Shown: positions 23,835-35,730 of the stretch, one piece after another | How positions within the stretch are numbered: the stretch's first letter is position 1 | Layout of the letters: each line of letters begins with the position of its first letter | DNA from: Margaritispora aquatica | Taxonomy: Eukaryota; Ascomycota; Leotiomycetes; Helotiales; Discinellaceae | Direction: 5' to 3' | Length of the DNA: 64,000 nucleotides | Assembly (NCBI GenBank): GCA_007644065.1 | Contig: VJWN01000004.1 | Coordinates: 1,240,001-1,304,000, forward strand | Translations under genes and position numbers: made by a program | Notes under the pieces: generated by a model | Seen by the model: the letters and a program-made list of their open reading frames with translations, nothing else | Database searches by the model: none | Told to the model about the DNA's origin: nothing

Positions 23835-25118
23835 ATTGTGAGGTGTGGTGGTGAGTGAAGGCTACACTCGAATAGACGCCGGTAGGTCCTAATAGTCCTA
23901 AATGAATGTATATAGACGACAAGTAGGAGAGAAGATGTTGAATTCGCTCTCCCACAAAAATGATGAAAACCTTCTCTTTCCGTGGTAGTCGCAGCAGCAG
24001 GAAAGCAAAAAGACAATAAGTACGAGTAAGCAAGTAATAAGCAAGCGAAGCGAGGTGAAAAGCGCAAGACGACGACGGGACCAGTTGACAGAGAGAAGAG
24101 AGCTCAAGAACTCAATCTGATTTCACAAAAAGGAATAATTGAAGAGATGGGAGGGAAACAGTAATATATACTCAGTCTAGAGGCACTCTAATTGCTCACT
24201 CATATTGTTGGAAAGAAGCGGTGCGTAGGTGCGGTGCGGTGCGGTGCGGTACAACCAGCTCACGCTGGCTGCAAAAGAGGCGGTGAGGGAAAGACTCACA
24301 TCGCTCACTCACTCACCTTTTTTTTCCTGTGCCCATTCTCTGTCTGGCTTTCTTCCCTTCAGCAATCAGCAATCAGCAATCAGCGATCGGCTACCTGGCA
24401 TGGTCTGTGAAGAGAATGTCTCTAAACCTTGCAGACGACTTTCCCATACAGATGGGATGGTGTGAATGGGCATGAGAAAGCGTGCATATCAAGAGCTGTA
24501 GGTTGTTCCGGTTCCTGACAATCCACATGTTCAACGGTGTGTCGATTAGCTGTCAAACGTTGGGGATTCGTCGTACAGCAAGGTACTCCATATATATGCA
24601 CGTCGTGGTTGGGTTTTTCTCCGGATAGAAGCAGAAGCATTTAGCGGTGATGCTAGTTGGGATAGACAGGTTGGCGGTAGACAAAAGTTGACCCCACCAT
24701 AACATATCAACATATCATTTTCTTCAACCTCATAACGCAATCACAGAAATGGTGTTAGAACTTGGTTTCAATGATTTGAGTCAGGACTGTCTTCGATAAA
24801 CTTGTAGATTATAAAGATGTGAAAATTGTGTAAAATATAAGAGAGTTGAAGATATTTGCTATGTCTTGGCAGATATCCATTTTTATTGGACGAGGCTGGA
24901 AATTTGAAATTTTTAGCGGCATGGGAAAGACAAGGCTGTGATATTTTTTCGAGTACTTCCTGATGATAACAAAACAACACTTCGAGATCAGGTTCGTTTT
25001 TGTATTATATTCATTGAACAACGAGTACTTTTATTGCGGGTATCATTTAATGGGCTCATCCGACGCCATCAAAATTCCCTCGGCATCTACATAGCAAAAC
25101 CCACCTCAACAACCAACA
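23835..25118. other. Divergent promoter region, simple repeats
   Basis: 1.3 kb between the starts of the 202-residue protein and BCD1. Holds (GCGGT)x4 at 24231-24250 and a 7-base repeat CAGCAAT, three perfect copies plus one variant, at 24360-24387. No supported ORF. Confidence 0.55.
24360..24387. repeat. Tandem repeat (CAGCAAT)x3 plus variant copy
   Basis: Three perfect 7-base units and a fourth with one change. Confidence 0.93.
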
Positions 25119-26261
25119 ATGGATCCCCTCCTCTCAACCCTCTGCACTATCTGCTTCATCGATCCTCCAAAATACACATGTCCACGCTGCTCAGCACAAA
25201 CATGTTCCCTCCATTGCTCCAAACGACACAAAGTCCGTGCCTCTTGCAATGGCGTTCGTGATCCCACAGTCTTTAGGCCAATATCAGAAATAGCAACAGC
25301 CTCCGGCATAGACCACGACTATAATTTCCTCCACTCAATCGAGACTCGCATCCAGCGCTCAGAAAAAGTCCTAGTAGAAGATCTCGGCATAGTATCAGCA
25401 GCCGAACTGAAGCGGGCGAGGGAGGGAGGAGGAGAGCCAGAACGGAATCCCAAACGCAAGTTCAATGAACTGCCTGGAGAAGCACAGATTTCGAGGGTGT
25501 TGGAGACATATAGGATCAAAGTTGCCAAGGCCCCGAAAGGCATGAGGAGGAATCAAGAAAACACAACAAGTTGGGCGAAAAATGCGAAGGATGTCAATTG
25601 GCAGGTTGAATGGGTGCGAGATGCTCCTTTGGGAAGGACTTTGTATAGAGCACTTGGAAACCGACCGATTGGAGATACGTATGATTTGCTGTGCGAGGAG
25701 GAGCGAAAGATGGCGATGACACCCGAAGAAAAGCGATTGGAAAAGAAACGGAAAACAGCGATCAGGATGAAGGATGCGAAACGACTTAAATTAGATGTGG
25801 AAGGTGTGGACGTTTCGACAGTACCTTTACTGCAGAACCCAGAAAGCACAGCATGGAATGTTTTGCAAGCACCTATCTTGAGCGAAGAAGAAGTGCCAAT
25901 TCCTGCTCCAAAAGATCGCAACTACAACCTTTACGTATTACGGACTGGTACGCCTGCCTCGTTCCCTAAAGTACTAAAGCCAATCGATCCTTCCACGCCG
26001 CTCATAGAGGTCTTATCGAATCGAACAGTGCTAGAATTTCCCACAATACATGTGCTTTCTCAGAAACCAAAAGATCTACCATCAAATTTCATGTTGGAAA
26101 AGGCGTTTTTGGCAGCAACGGGGCATCCAGAGACGGATACAGAGATGGATAGTTCAGATGAGGAATCGGAAGTTAGCGATGATACCAGTAGTGATGGAAG
26201 CAGTAGCAGCTCATCTGAAGAAGAGAGTGATGCTGAGGATGGAGAGATTGTAGAAGATTAA
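25119..26261 (+). CDS. BCD1: BCD1-type box C/D snoRNA accumulation protein, zf-HIT, 380 aa
   Basis: Nuclear assembly factor for box C/D snoRNPs (ZNHIT6 in animals), needed for snoRNA stability. Single exon from the ATG at 25119. The N-terminal HIT zinc finger is complete: Cys9, Cys12, Cys21, Cys24, Cys29, Cys33, His37 and Cys43, with the typical YTCPRC and HCSKRHK spacing. Directly after it comes DHDYNFLHSIE, the conserved stretch after the finger in Bcd1 proteins. The middle holds basic segments (ERNPKRKFNEL, KAPKGMRRNQ) and W-containing motifs (NWQVEW). The end is a Ser/Asp/Glu-rich acidic tail of about 35 residues. Length fits fungal Bcd1. A stop codon lies at 26259. No unusual feature. 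Confidence 0.9.
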   Translation: MDPLLSTLCTICFIDPPKYTCPRCSAQTCSLHCSKRHKVRASCNGVRDPTVFRPISEIATASGIDHDYNFLHSIETRIQRSEKVLVEDLGIVSAAELKRAREGGGEPERNPKRKFNELPGEAQISRVLETYRIKVAKAPKGMRRNQENTTSWAKNAKDVNWQVEWVRDAPLGRTLYRALGNRPIGDTYDLLCEEERKMAMTPEEKRLEKKRKTAIRMKDAKRLKLDVEGVDVSTVPLLQNPESTAWNVLQAPILSEEEVPIPAPKDRNYNLYVLRTGTPASFPKVLKPIDPSTPLIEVLSNRTVLEFPTIHVLSQKPKDLPSNFMLEKAFLAATGHPETDTEMDSSDEESEVSDDTSSDGSSSSSSEEESDAEDGEIVED

Positions 26262-27578
26262 TCAAGTATAATAATGTATGGATATCAACTTTTAGTCTGT
26301 ATCATGTTTTTCGGTTTCCCTATCTGAGACCGGAACTCAACCGGCATGATGTCTCTCTAATCATTAACAGTCAATTTCAAGAGCGACACATCTTCATACG
26401 GTTCATATAGAGCATCTAACTCGGATATTTGATTATACAGAAACCTATACCGACGAGCCCATCGATCCAGGCGAATCGTCTGATCAGAGAGGAAGCATGG
26501 CCTTCACCTCAGACGACAACACTATTATGTACTCCCTGATGCCTACTCGTCTGATCTCTTCAACCAAATCGAGCATCAAAATATGCAAGCCCAAATAACG
26601 TTTCGCTGCCATTGGAATTACTGTTGTCAAGTAGTCATAGATCAGCGACCCTAAACGAGCAGATCTTTACCACATACTACGCCACTCACAACCCCCCTCT
26701 ATCAAACCCATCCCCTCAAGCTTTACTTTTGGAGTCTGCGCGATACGCCCGTTCGAAGTTCACGAAGTGCATGAAGTCCAAGAGTTCCGAACAGCGGTAT
26801 GTCTTCGCATGTCTTCGCATTTCGGATTCTCACTGTTGGGTTTAAGAGAGTAGGGCTACCTTTTTTTTTATACTGTGTGCCTGATTTAGAATTGCATGGA
26901 AGCTATTAAATTCGGTTGATTCAGCTTAGCTGACATGATGTCGCTTTAGTTTTGCGCTTTGGGTTGATCACATCTGAAGCTGAAAACACTTGATGCAATT
27001 TTCATTCTCAACGAAGTCACAATCACGATCATATTTTCAACAAAACGACAGCAATTTAAAGGGTGCTTTTGCTAACAACAAAGACTGAACTCCACGCGCT
27101 GCAGTAAAGTTTCGTCTTGTGAGCTAAATTCGACTCAATTCAAAACCAACTTCGATATACACAAAAAACTAGAGCAGAAAAGTGAAACTCAACCTCCCAA
27201 AGAAAGGCAATCCTTCACCACACGATGCCTAGCTTTTCTTTGTCGAAAATTTTCCGGTATGGGTTGACCTTCCCAGTGTCAATGAGCTGCGTATTGATAC
27301 CTGCTTGGTCCTGTGAGATCATGAATCCAACATTAGTAGAAGAGTTTGAAAGCGGATTGGAAATCAGGCAGGCAGTGAGCGTAGGTAATCATGACACCTA
27401 ATTGATGATAGAGTAGAGAACTGGCTAGGTCTGGGAGAATTCCAGTAGAAATAGACAAGTGAGGAGTGAGAATGAAGTATGCACGGCACTACTTGGAACA
27501 AGAAAGTACGTCAGGAGATCAGCTCTTTGTCTAGAAGTACTGCAATTTTCATAATTGCAGAACTTCAAATACCAACAC
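26262..27578. other. Intergenic between convergent BCD1 and TRM12
   Basis: 1.3 kb, AT-rich toward the right. No ORF with protein-like features. A T-run at 26861-26869 lies in the region. Nothing else seen. Confidence 0.5.
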
Positions 27579-28775
27579 TCAAGTGGAACCTGCAAGCTCT
27601 TTGAAGCCTAGATATACATCAAACACGCAATGCCAAACACCTGGCGCAAATGTCTTGACCAGCTCCACATGTTCAACTGTCGCTTTCCTCTCCTCGTTCG
27701 CCTTACTCAGCCAATTCGAAAACTTGGCTTCTATCTCGCCCCTTCTAGTTTCGATATCGTTGACTCCTACATTTTCATGTAGATGAAGCCATCCTCTTCC
27801 ATCTAAGAAGCTGAGAGCAATCTCCCAACTATCTTCGCTAGCTGGCAGGAGCCCACAGTTGACGTGAAAGACACCATCCAATTTTAAATCCTCTCTCCTC
27901 GTCACGGCTTTCATGTTGTCTTCCAAGAAGACTACGATCTTCTCATCTTCAACCACTGTCTCTTCGGTAGGTTTGATAACCTTAATAGACCAACCATTCG
28001 CTAAAGCACCTCTCCTCAATCCTTCCACAGACCAAGGATTCAGCTCCCACCCAATAATCCTCTTAACCCCCATGGCCACATAGCTGAACACAAAATACCC
28101 GATGCCTGCATACAAATCCACAGCAGTCTTCAGTTTCAACTCATCTCTATCCATAACCTTCTCGCCAATAGCCTCTCCCTTACCTCCCTCATGGAAGCTC
28201 AAAATCCTAGCTTTCTCCTTGATATTCCCACGACTGAACATCGTGTACCTCGGGGCCCAAATCTGAGTAATGCCATTCTGCCTCGTGCTCACCCAAAACG
28301 CAGCCTTAAAGTCCAATGGACTCGGTGGATGATCAGGCGAGAGCGCAGGTCCAAAGTCGCCATGAAGCATGATGAGACCACTGGGCGTGCGGAGGATATT
28401 TTCAGAGCTGGAGGGATTGGGAGTTTGGTTGAGAGGAATGCCAGAGTTGATGGCGAGGTGTGTCAGGGTACCTTTCCCTTCCCTTTTGGAGATGTGCTGG
28501 AGGATCAAGGTCCAGAAGACGACTCTGTCCTGAGATACGTCTTTGAGTGGTAGCCACCAGTCTTCATCGAAGCTTCCACTGGGTAGGAGAACCATGGGAG
28601 GGTAGACAACCCATCGCTTGGGTGCCGTGGAGATGAGCCTGTTGAGGGTTGAGTCAAGGATTTCTGGTGGAAGTTGACTAAACCATGATGTGATGGCAAC
28701 TTCAATGGGGTTCTTGGGCTTTGGTTTGGGAGGCCGTGATGGCTTTGAAGCTGCTTCATGAATATGAAGGCTCAT
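27579..28775 (-). CDS. TRM12: tRNA wybutosine-synthesizing protein 2 (TRM12/TYW2), 398 aa
   Basis: Transfers the 3-amino-3-carboxypropyl group of S-adenosylmethionine to 4-demethylwyosine at position 37 of tRNA-Phe, second committed step of wybutosine synthesis. Single exon, ATG at 28775. The TRM5/TYW2 signature is present: APRYTMFSRGNIKEKARIL, then the SAM-binding Rossmann motif VDLYAGIGYFVFSY (from about residue 218), GWELNPWSVEGLRRGALANG and the late motif DGVFHVNCGLLPAS. In Trm5 methyltransferases the late motif is NLP-type, so the non-NPP form here fits TYW2. The N-terminus is about 35 residues of Pro/Lys-rich sequence. The C-terminus is complete, ending GFKELAGST. The gene diverges from the alpha-kinase gene. 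Confidence 0.92.
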   Translation of the reverse strand: MSLHIHEAASKPSRPPKPKPKNPIEVAITSWFSQLPPEILDSTLNRLISTAPKRWVVYPPMVLLPSGSFDEDWWLPLKDVSQDRVVFWTLILQHISKREGKGTLTHLAINSGIPLNQTPNPSSSENILRTPSGLIMLHGDFGPALSPDHPPSPLDFKAAFWVSTRQNGITQIWAPRYTMFSRGNIKEKARILSFHEGGKGEAIGEKVMDRDELKLKTAVDLYAGIGYFVFSYVAMGVKRIIGWELNPWSVEGLRRGALANGWSIKVIKPTEETVVEDEKIVVFLEDNMKAVTRREDLKLDGVFHVNCGLLPASEDSWEIALSFLDGRGWLHLHENVGVNDIETRRGEIEAKFSNWLSKANEERKATVEHVELVKTFAPGVWHCVFDVYLGFKELAGST

Positions 28776-29820
28776 TTCGGTCTGCCTGTAACGACTGCAC
28801 GTGGTGCTAATGGCTTTGGAAGGTAGGCAAGTTACCTCAATCTGATTTTAAGTATATGCTTTGATAGACTTGTATTGCTAGAATTCTCGCCGATGATGGA
28901 TCTTTTCGAGTTGTTGTTCGATTTGTCGCATCGTGGGAAATTTTGGTTCATGGTGGTGTTCTACCTTATTCCTCGTTTGCAGTGCGGCCCCACTTATGTT
29001 AACCTCATCTCATGCTCATAAACGACGTTGCACACGAAAACAAATAACGGTGACATTCCACAAGTCTTTGCCCAACTTTGAGAATGAATGCAAGTGCAAA
29101 TTTTAAATTCTAATTTTTTTTTATTGGCAGTAATAAAAGATTTTGGACTCGGATACTCACACAGGTCAAAGGTGGAATACGGGATGAGCTTTCTGTTACG
29201 AATCACGACACCTGAAGCTCTGGAGTGGGCAACACTACAGGCTTAGCTAGTGGACTCAGAGAGAATCAGCAGGATCAGTGTCTTGGCACACTGATCCAAC
29301 TGATCCAACTGATCCAAGGGGTACAAAGGTTCTATATAACGAGTAGATAGTCTCAGTAGATAGGAGCTTCGTGCTCAACTTCAAATAGCAATCCATACTC
29401 GTTAGTAACATACCTGGAATTACTTCGAGTGATTCACCATACTCTAAATCCTCACCCTTCACCCCAAACCAGCGACAGGGTCGTTACACTTTCGTCCTAG
29501 TTTTAAAGAGTTAAGATTTATCTAATGTAGACTTGGAAATATCACATCCTAAGTCTTAATCCTATGGATTGAAGTGCAGCTAGACTTCCTTTCGTATATA
29601 TGCCGACCATGGGAGATAACCTTTCAGCGTCAAAATATTGTTAGGTAGTCTACACAGCTCTCCTTTTTCAGTCTTTCAAGTAGCTACCCACTGAACACGA
29701 CTGCCCTAAGCGAGTTGCCAGCAGAGTTGGAAGCCCCACAAATCCACGTGCTAACGGCCAGCGCGTTTGTACATCACTTATCACCATCACAAAGATACAA
29801 TCCGAGACATATCTATCGCG
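28776..29820. other. Divergent intergenic region with 9-base repeat
   Basis: One kb between TRM12 and the alpha-kinase. Contains three perfect copies of CTGATCCAA (29291-29317) and an AT-rich stretch (29100-29125). No supported ORF. Confidence 0.55.
29291..29317. repeat. Tandem repeat (CTGATCCAA)x3
   Basis: Three perfect 9-base units. Confidence 0.95.
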
Positions 29821-30594
29821 ATGTCGTACTCGAGAACGAACAATTCAACCAAGGCCAATATTGACACATCAGAGATCTTTGCCTCGGGCACATTCAAAAA
29901 TGTCTGGCAAGGAACATATATGAACGGCCGCAGACGTGGTGAGCGATGCGTCGCGAAGGAGTTCAAGAGCGGCTCCGTTTACGCAGATCATTACTTCCAA
30001 GAGGAGATGAATATTATCCGGCGCACACAAGTGGTCATCGATAGCTTCCATGTCGCCAAGATCATCGACCGTACCATCCTCCTTAATACACCTGATATCT
30101 GGGAGTATACAGAGAGTGGCATCAAGAATTTGATGGAACCAATGATAGAGAACTTCGAGAAATTCAACAGCAATACTGGATGGGCATCGATCAGCGGCGG
30201 AGCGTGGAGCGAGGCCATGCAAGCTCTGAGCCACTTTTCATATCACTCTTCTGAGGGACAACAACTGCTCTGCGATTTGCAAGGAGGTGCCTACAGTGAT
30301 GGATAGTGAGTTTATCTTCACCTCCATGCCCAAACCTTGATGAACTGACCTATATCGAGCATTCTTTCCGACCCTGTGATCATGTCTCAAGCACAAGACT
30401 GCGGTCCTGCAGATCTGGGCCAAGATGGTATCAACTCATTCTTCCAAAGGCACAAGTGCAATCAGTTCTGCAGAAAGGGATGGCTAAGGCCAAAGATTGT
30501 GGGAAAAGCCGTGTATCCCATGCTCCAAGGAACCAGCATGTTAGGACATCTTCCAACTCGTAACAGTCGAGCACCACTGTCACGTCTTCGCTGA
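29821..30594 (+). CDS. Alpha-kinase (MHCK/eEF2K family) catalytic protein, 2 exons, 239 aa
   Basis: Atypical serine/threonine kinase. Exons 29821-30305 and 30360-30594 with a 54-base intron give 240 codons. Nearly the whole protein is the alpha-kinase domain: ATP-binding lysine in CVAKEFK (Lys46), the MEPMIENFEKFNSNTG segment, catalytic aspartate in LCDLQGG (Asp152), the glycine loop GAYSDG, and zinc ligands in HKCNQFC (His193, Cys195, Cys199), with the partner histidine probably in ALSHFSYH. All key residues are present, so it should be active. The intron falls directly after the glycine loop. Regulatory domains found in metazoan relatives are absent; a basic tail of about 40 residues follows the zinc module. 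The ATG at 29821 opens a short polar leader; an upstream in-frame extension to 29767 has no ATG. Confidence 0.9.
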
Positions 30595-30918
30595 AGGAAA
30601 TTGAATTTCAATAAATGGAGTTGGGTGTTTCTGACATCTCCTATGATTGGGATGTCTGGTTTTGTGGGCTTGGCATTGCAAACAGATACTGCGATTTCAG
30701 TGTTGTTGATATGGAACTGGACTTGGAGGCAATAATGAGGCATGCTGAGGTCATCTTGACGACGGAATAGCGTATAAGAGCAGATCGACTGAGTCATTTA
30801 ACAATCAAAATCAAAACTCCAATAATTGCAAGCATCATCGTGATAAGCGAGTTTAAAAAGTGGAAATCACTCTCAAACAAAACTTTTCATAGGATGAATT
30901 TATATCATACCTATTCCT
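30595..30918. other. Short convergent intergenic region
   Basis: 324 bases between the stops of the alpha-kinase and the MYND gene. AT-rich on the right. Nothing else seen. Confidence 0.5.
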
Positions 30919-31716
30919 TTACTCCTCCTCAATCAAACCTTTATCACAAAGCTTCTTATGCTCCTTCCAGTCCTTCTTCTGATGGTCGATACAACAATAC
31001 CGTGTCAACTTACACTTGGAACACGCACTCATATTCTCCTTGTTCCCACAAAGCACATACCCACATACCAGATTCTGGGCCTGCATGTCCCTCACCATCT
31101 TAAGATCCATTGTATCCGGCTTCACAATCTGATCCGCTAGCCTCTCCGCCACCTTCGAGATATATTTGCCCCTATACGTCCGTTTCCAGCCTTGCAGCAG
31201 CGGCACCAGCTCCTGCATCCGCGGATGCGGCGGGTTAACGGGCAGTTGATCGGCACGAAGTAGGATGGTCGACACGAGTTGCAACAAGCTCCCAAAGTCA
31301 GCCTCGAACGTCGCGCCTCCGACTCGGGATAAGGGTTTCATCTCCTTCTCGAGGTCGGGCCGGAGCAGTTTCTCAATCACATCGTGTAGGAGCTGTGGGT
31401 GCTTGGCCACCCGCGATGCAACATCCGGGTTGGATGTTAGCCAGTTGATGAGTGCTAGGGCGTCGGAGAAGAAGAATTGTGCGTTGGTGGGGTCGTTCAG
31501 GGTGGGCGCGTCGCTGGATTGATATGCCAAGAGCGAGGGGAGGTATTGTGAGGCAATTTGGGTCATCATTCGGATTTGTTGGGAGAGCGGAGTGCGTTGC
31601 AGGACACCGAGTTGGTTTCCCAGCGGGACGGGGAGTTCGGGTGGGAGTTGGGGGTGTTTGAGGGCTGCATAGCCGATTGAGTGGAGGGTCATTCCTTGGG
31701 GGTAGAGGGAGGACAT
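30919..31716 (-). CDS. MYND-type zinc-finger protein, single exon, 265 aa
   Basis: MYND fingers bind peptides in partner proteins; no catalytic domain is attached here, so it may act as an adaptor. The first 210 residues are helical and unrecognised (QQIRMMTQIASQYLPSLLAYQ, FFFSDALALINWLTSNPDVA). The C-terminal finger reads LVCGYVLCGN ... ACSKCKLTRYCCIDHQ ... DWKEHKKLC: the pair SACSKC, the RYC cysteine and HxxxC are normal, but the usual CQ cysteine is replaced by His (DHQ) and the first cysteine pair is spaced by four rather than two. The start is placed at ATG 31716, since sequence upstream to ATG 31842 reads like 5' UTR (Thr/Asn-rich, no conservation signal). An MCB-type ACGCGT lies 150 bases upstream. 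Confidence 0.85.
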   Translation of the reverse strand: MSSLYPQGMTLHSIGYAALKHPQLPPELPVPLGNQLGVLQRTPLSQQIRMMTQIASQYLPSLLAYQSSDAPTLNDPTNAQFFFSDALALINWLTSNPDVASRVAKHPQLLHDVIEKLLRPDLEKEMKPLSRVGGATFEADFGSLLQLVSTILLRADQLPVNPPHPRMQELVPLLQGWKRTYRGKYISKVAERLADQIVKPDTMDLKMVRDMQAQNLVCGYVLCGNKENMSACSKCKLTRYCCIDHQKKDWKEHKKLCDKGLIEEE

Positions 31717-34700
31717 ATTGGTTGTAGCTGTGGCTATGATGATGTTGGATGTTGGAAGTTGGATGTTTTGAATAGAAGATGTAGAATTATATTTTGTTGT
31801 ATGCGTATTATTTTTTGGACAATAATCTTGAACACACCGCATCGCGGGGTAGTGGTCTGTTACCGACGCGTCGCTTAAGTCTGAAATGCACTAGGTAAAG
31901 TGCCAGCACATCACGTGTTAACACAGTGTAGCGGGGCATTAATTGGTCTTAACAAGCTCTTAAAAAAGCAACTGTACCTGCATATTTTTCGTCGTCAGAA
32001 GTGAAGAAAACACCACCAGTATGACAAAAGTACTTCATGAATCCTACGCTCTTGAACTTCTACCGTAGACACAATGGTACCTTACCTTATGTTGAATAAA
32101 TCTTTTGATTTCACACATTCTATTCACTCAAGATGGAAATAGGGTATATTTAGCAGTATTCTATGTCCGTATATCAGTAACACCAGATCCAATACGAGAT
32201 ACGAGCAACCCCCATCATGATTCGAATTCATCAAAACGACAAGCATCTAGCCTTTGCTTCCCTGGCCGTCACTCTCTTAGCCCAGCCTCGGACTTCCTGC
32301 TCCTTTGTCTTTCATCGTTTGTAACCCCACGACACTGACTCCAGACTCTCCATAGACCAGACACCCGAACCTCGCCAGACCACGTCAATTTCCCTTTCGA
32401 TGCGTTCTAGCCAGCTGCAGCCTGCAAGGAACATTTGCCAGATCATAGATGTGAATCTAGAACGACGACGAAGTGCAACAAAGTTTGATTGAATGGTTGA
32501 TTATCGGGCCCATAAAGTATCGGCAAGGATCGATTATATGCATATGAATGAGGCTTTTTGCTGATCTACCACATCTCGAAGTGTTTGTGCTAGACTTGGA
32601 ATGCCGACTTAATTGAGGCTCAGTAATATCAGCTGATCAGTCCTCGGCAAGCAACCTGAGAGATTCAATCTAGAGACGGTATCCGAAACCCACTGGCTTT
32701 GAGGCTGCAGACTAATGACATCCAAGTCCACGGTTCAAATATCTGGAGGGGAAATCCATTGTCCAGCAGAATGTTCGGTGCTTCCTAGGGAGTTGTCGAT
32801 GAAGATTCGACAGGCAAGGTATCGTATGACATATTGTCCAGTCTCAAATATTCGATATGCAACAGAGCGCTCGCAGATATCTGGTCCTAGCCCAAATTAT
32901 TTAAGGAGCACCCGTGCAACTAGCGCGGAAAGTCGAGACCATTGAAAGAGCTACGGTAATGATCATGATGAGCCACATCACGTGAATCATGACCTCGCGC
33001 CGGTTGAGTATCATAGAGTAAGACAACACAGGACCTAGTTGCAACACCAGGGATGGTTTCCATCTTAGCATGTGTCACCGTTGTAGAAGGAAATGAAAAC
33101 TGTCTTAGGGAGGTGCCTAGGTAGGTAGTGGAAGCATACCATTATCAGTCACGTGCGAGACATAACTTCGTCCAACTTCGTAACGTCAACCACATCCTTC
33201 AACCTTTAGATCTACTCGCAACATCTACCAATCCCCATGCTGATGGTACCATTAAACACGACCTTGGACTTGTTTGTTGCACGTCTGTATTTCAGCAGGA
33301 GCAAACCTTCCTTCGAATCGGAGCTTTTGTTCCTAGTCTCAACCCCATGTGATCTCACTGCACGAAAAGGCAGCAAGCATTGGGATCTGCCGAAATATCG
33401 ATCATACAACATGATTAACATGCCGAAATTCACTACTCTGAATGGTTACGGAGTATATTGTGGCTCTTTGATCAAGGAGGGTGGCGAATTGATGTTGATG
33501 GTTGGCGAATGCAGTTCAGTTGAGCGAACTATAGATACCAATTGCGTACCTGTTATTGCACAACTATCTGAAAGTGGATTTGCCTTTTTCAATCATCTCC
33601 GGATGATTCTTCCGTTGTTCTCTCACTGGATAGAAGTGTTTGTGGACCTTGGAATGCTCTATTGTTACATAGGGTTTCTTTGTTGTAAGACTGCTTCCTC
33701 TGGAGAGAGTATTCAAGTGAGTTTTAACTGTAGTCATTGTTTTTTCTTACATACAAACTGAACCCGTGTCTCGATGCAGTGTTCGATTTTGGTTATTGCC
33801 GCGCAGATTACCACGCAGATTGAAGATAAGGCAGAAGTTTGGTTGAAATGTCGTTGGATCTCCTTTACGTCCTTGTGTGCAAAAACTCAACATCAGGGTA
33901 CATTTTTAAGGAACGGCCTTCTATCTTCACACCATGTTTCATGTTTCAGTCTTGGTGCTATTACATGAACTTCTGATAGAAGCACTTGACGAAGATAGTA
34001 GACATTTCAAAGCCAGAGTCCAGTGAGAATTTGGTTTCAATCGCACACTTCCGAGGTGAGCCGCCTGAAGCGCGAGAATAGGCGACCTATCTATGGAATG
34101 CAAAGCGGATGAGTGAGAGTATGCTTGCGAGGTAATGTAATTTGTATTATTGTTTCATCGAAGCTTCCGCCAGTGTGTAATGAAATTAAAATATGCAATT
34201 CCGAAAATGAGCAGCAAGATGGGGTTTGAGAATTTCGTTGCTAATTCTTTTATAAAAAGAGACTTGAGAACACCCAATGTGGTCTTCACTAAATTTCCAA
34301 ATGTCGAATTTACGTCTGATGTCAAGTAAATATACAACAAAGGTAGGTACCTAGGACATGCCCTCTATCAACTTCACACGCTAGTTAGTGCTTTAATATT
34401 CCAGCAGCTCAAATTTCTTGAATCTCTGCTTTTCATGAGTTCTCTCAGCGCAAAAAGTCAGTCTTAGGATATTCTCATTGCTCACTTCACAAGATTTATA
34501 TTTTGACTCATCTGCTTTCGGCTCCCCAACTCTCTTTGTTCCAACACCCGAAAAAATCACTCTTCAGCACCAAGCTATTGTTTGTTCCCAGCATTCCGGA
34601 TCGCTCTTTCACCATTCGCAAAGAAGCATAGTATCCCGCTGGTGCATTCCCGTCCATTTCTCCAGTGCTAATCATGTGTGAAGCTTCCAGTTAACACTGT

Positions 34701-35730
34701 GATATGAAGTTGTTGAAGTCGGGATAAGGAAAATAGGACGATATACGCAGTAAACGAAGCATGGCAGAGTTCATCTACTACGCGCGCTGCCTCATCCTCT
34801 CGCTCGACTCGTCTGATGGTTGCGATCTTATCCGAGCCAGTGGACAGCCGACAAAGCTGCAATTCGGTGCCTTTGAGATTCCCTCGCCTACGACCTCATT
34901 AGATTCAGTCTCTCCACTCTCTAGCCCCCAAGATCCATCTCCATCCCCACATAGATCAAATTTAGAAACCAGAAACCCAATATCCCAGGCAACCGGCCCA
35001 CTCCAACTCCCGGCCCACTCCAACTCCAAGCCTACATACGTACCACATCAGCACATATCAAGTCTCAACTACGCAAATGACAACCGCCCATCAAGAGATT
35101 GAAAAGAGGACAATAGCGATCGTGCTATGGGGCCAGACATGTGATCGGGTAGAAAAAGAGTTGAGATTCACGGAGCATCTGAAGAAACAGCTACTGGTTT
35201 TGGCGGACCGAGGACCTAATGGTGGGTCCATGGTCGTCTGTGGGGTGGCGTGGAGGATCACAGCGCTGAACGGCGTGGCAAGTAGTGATGGGGTTGGGAG
35301 TGCGGTTAGTACGCTTGTTTGAGGGAGAAATCGATTGGGATTGGGGTTTATCTCTATCAAGGTGTGAGACTACAGAGTGTCTGACAATTGAATTCACGAT
35401 GTCAGATAAGTAACACCTTTGAGGCCATTTTAGTGGTTCACATGGTGGAAGTTTAACATTTACTTTTCATTATTAAAATCGAGTTACTTTTTGGTGAAGA
35501 TCTAGACGAGCAATCCCTGTCTCTCAGTATACTCATGATAAGTATTGTTCCATAATTGTACTCACCCGTCACCTCGCTAAGCAAGATGCCACTCCTGTCC
35601 ATGTCCATGATCATGGCCTCCTTAGGAGATTCTATTTAGTCACAATGACAATCCAGCGTCACCACAACACTCATCTAAATCAACATCATGTACTCATCAA
35701 TAGTCGTACACACAATGCAGATCCACATCA
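31717..35730. other. Four-kb gene-poor region
   Basis: No recognised gene. Contains an E-box-type palindrome TCACGTGA (32979-32986), a TACGGAGTA-type word (33448-33456) and three short ORFs: 33237-33761 (174 codons), 34761-35102 (113 codons) and 35077-35322 (81 codons). None shows a domain. The left end is the MYND promoter. Confidence 0.5.
35077..35322 (+). CDS. Possible small protein, 81 aa, unsupported by homology
   Basis: An ATG-initiated ORF overlapping the end of the ORF at 34761-35102. The product begins MTTAHQEIEKRTIAIVLWG and has a plausible mix of hydrophobic and charged residues, with a small helix-like segment KELRFTEHLKKQLLVLAD. I do not recognise it; it may be chance. Confidence 0.2.
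   Translation: MTTAHQEIEKRTIAIVLWGQTCDRVEKELRFTEHLKKQLLVLADRGPNGGSMVVCGVAWRITALNGVASSDGVGSAVSTLV

Noticed and set aside
31717..31842. Upstream ATG (31842) as the MYND protein start
   Set aside because: The extra 42 residues are Thr/Asn/Ile-rich like untranslated sequence; the ATG at 31716 begins protein-like sequence.
33237..33761. 174-codon plus-strand ORF in the 31.7-35.7 kb gap
   Set aside because: Starts with ATG, but composition is erratic, no domain is seen and no splice or promoter context supports it.
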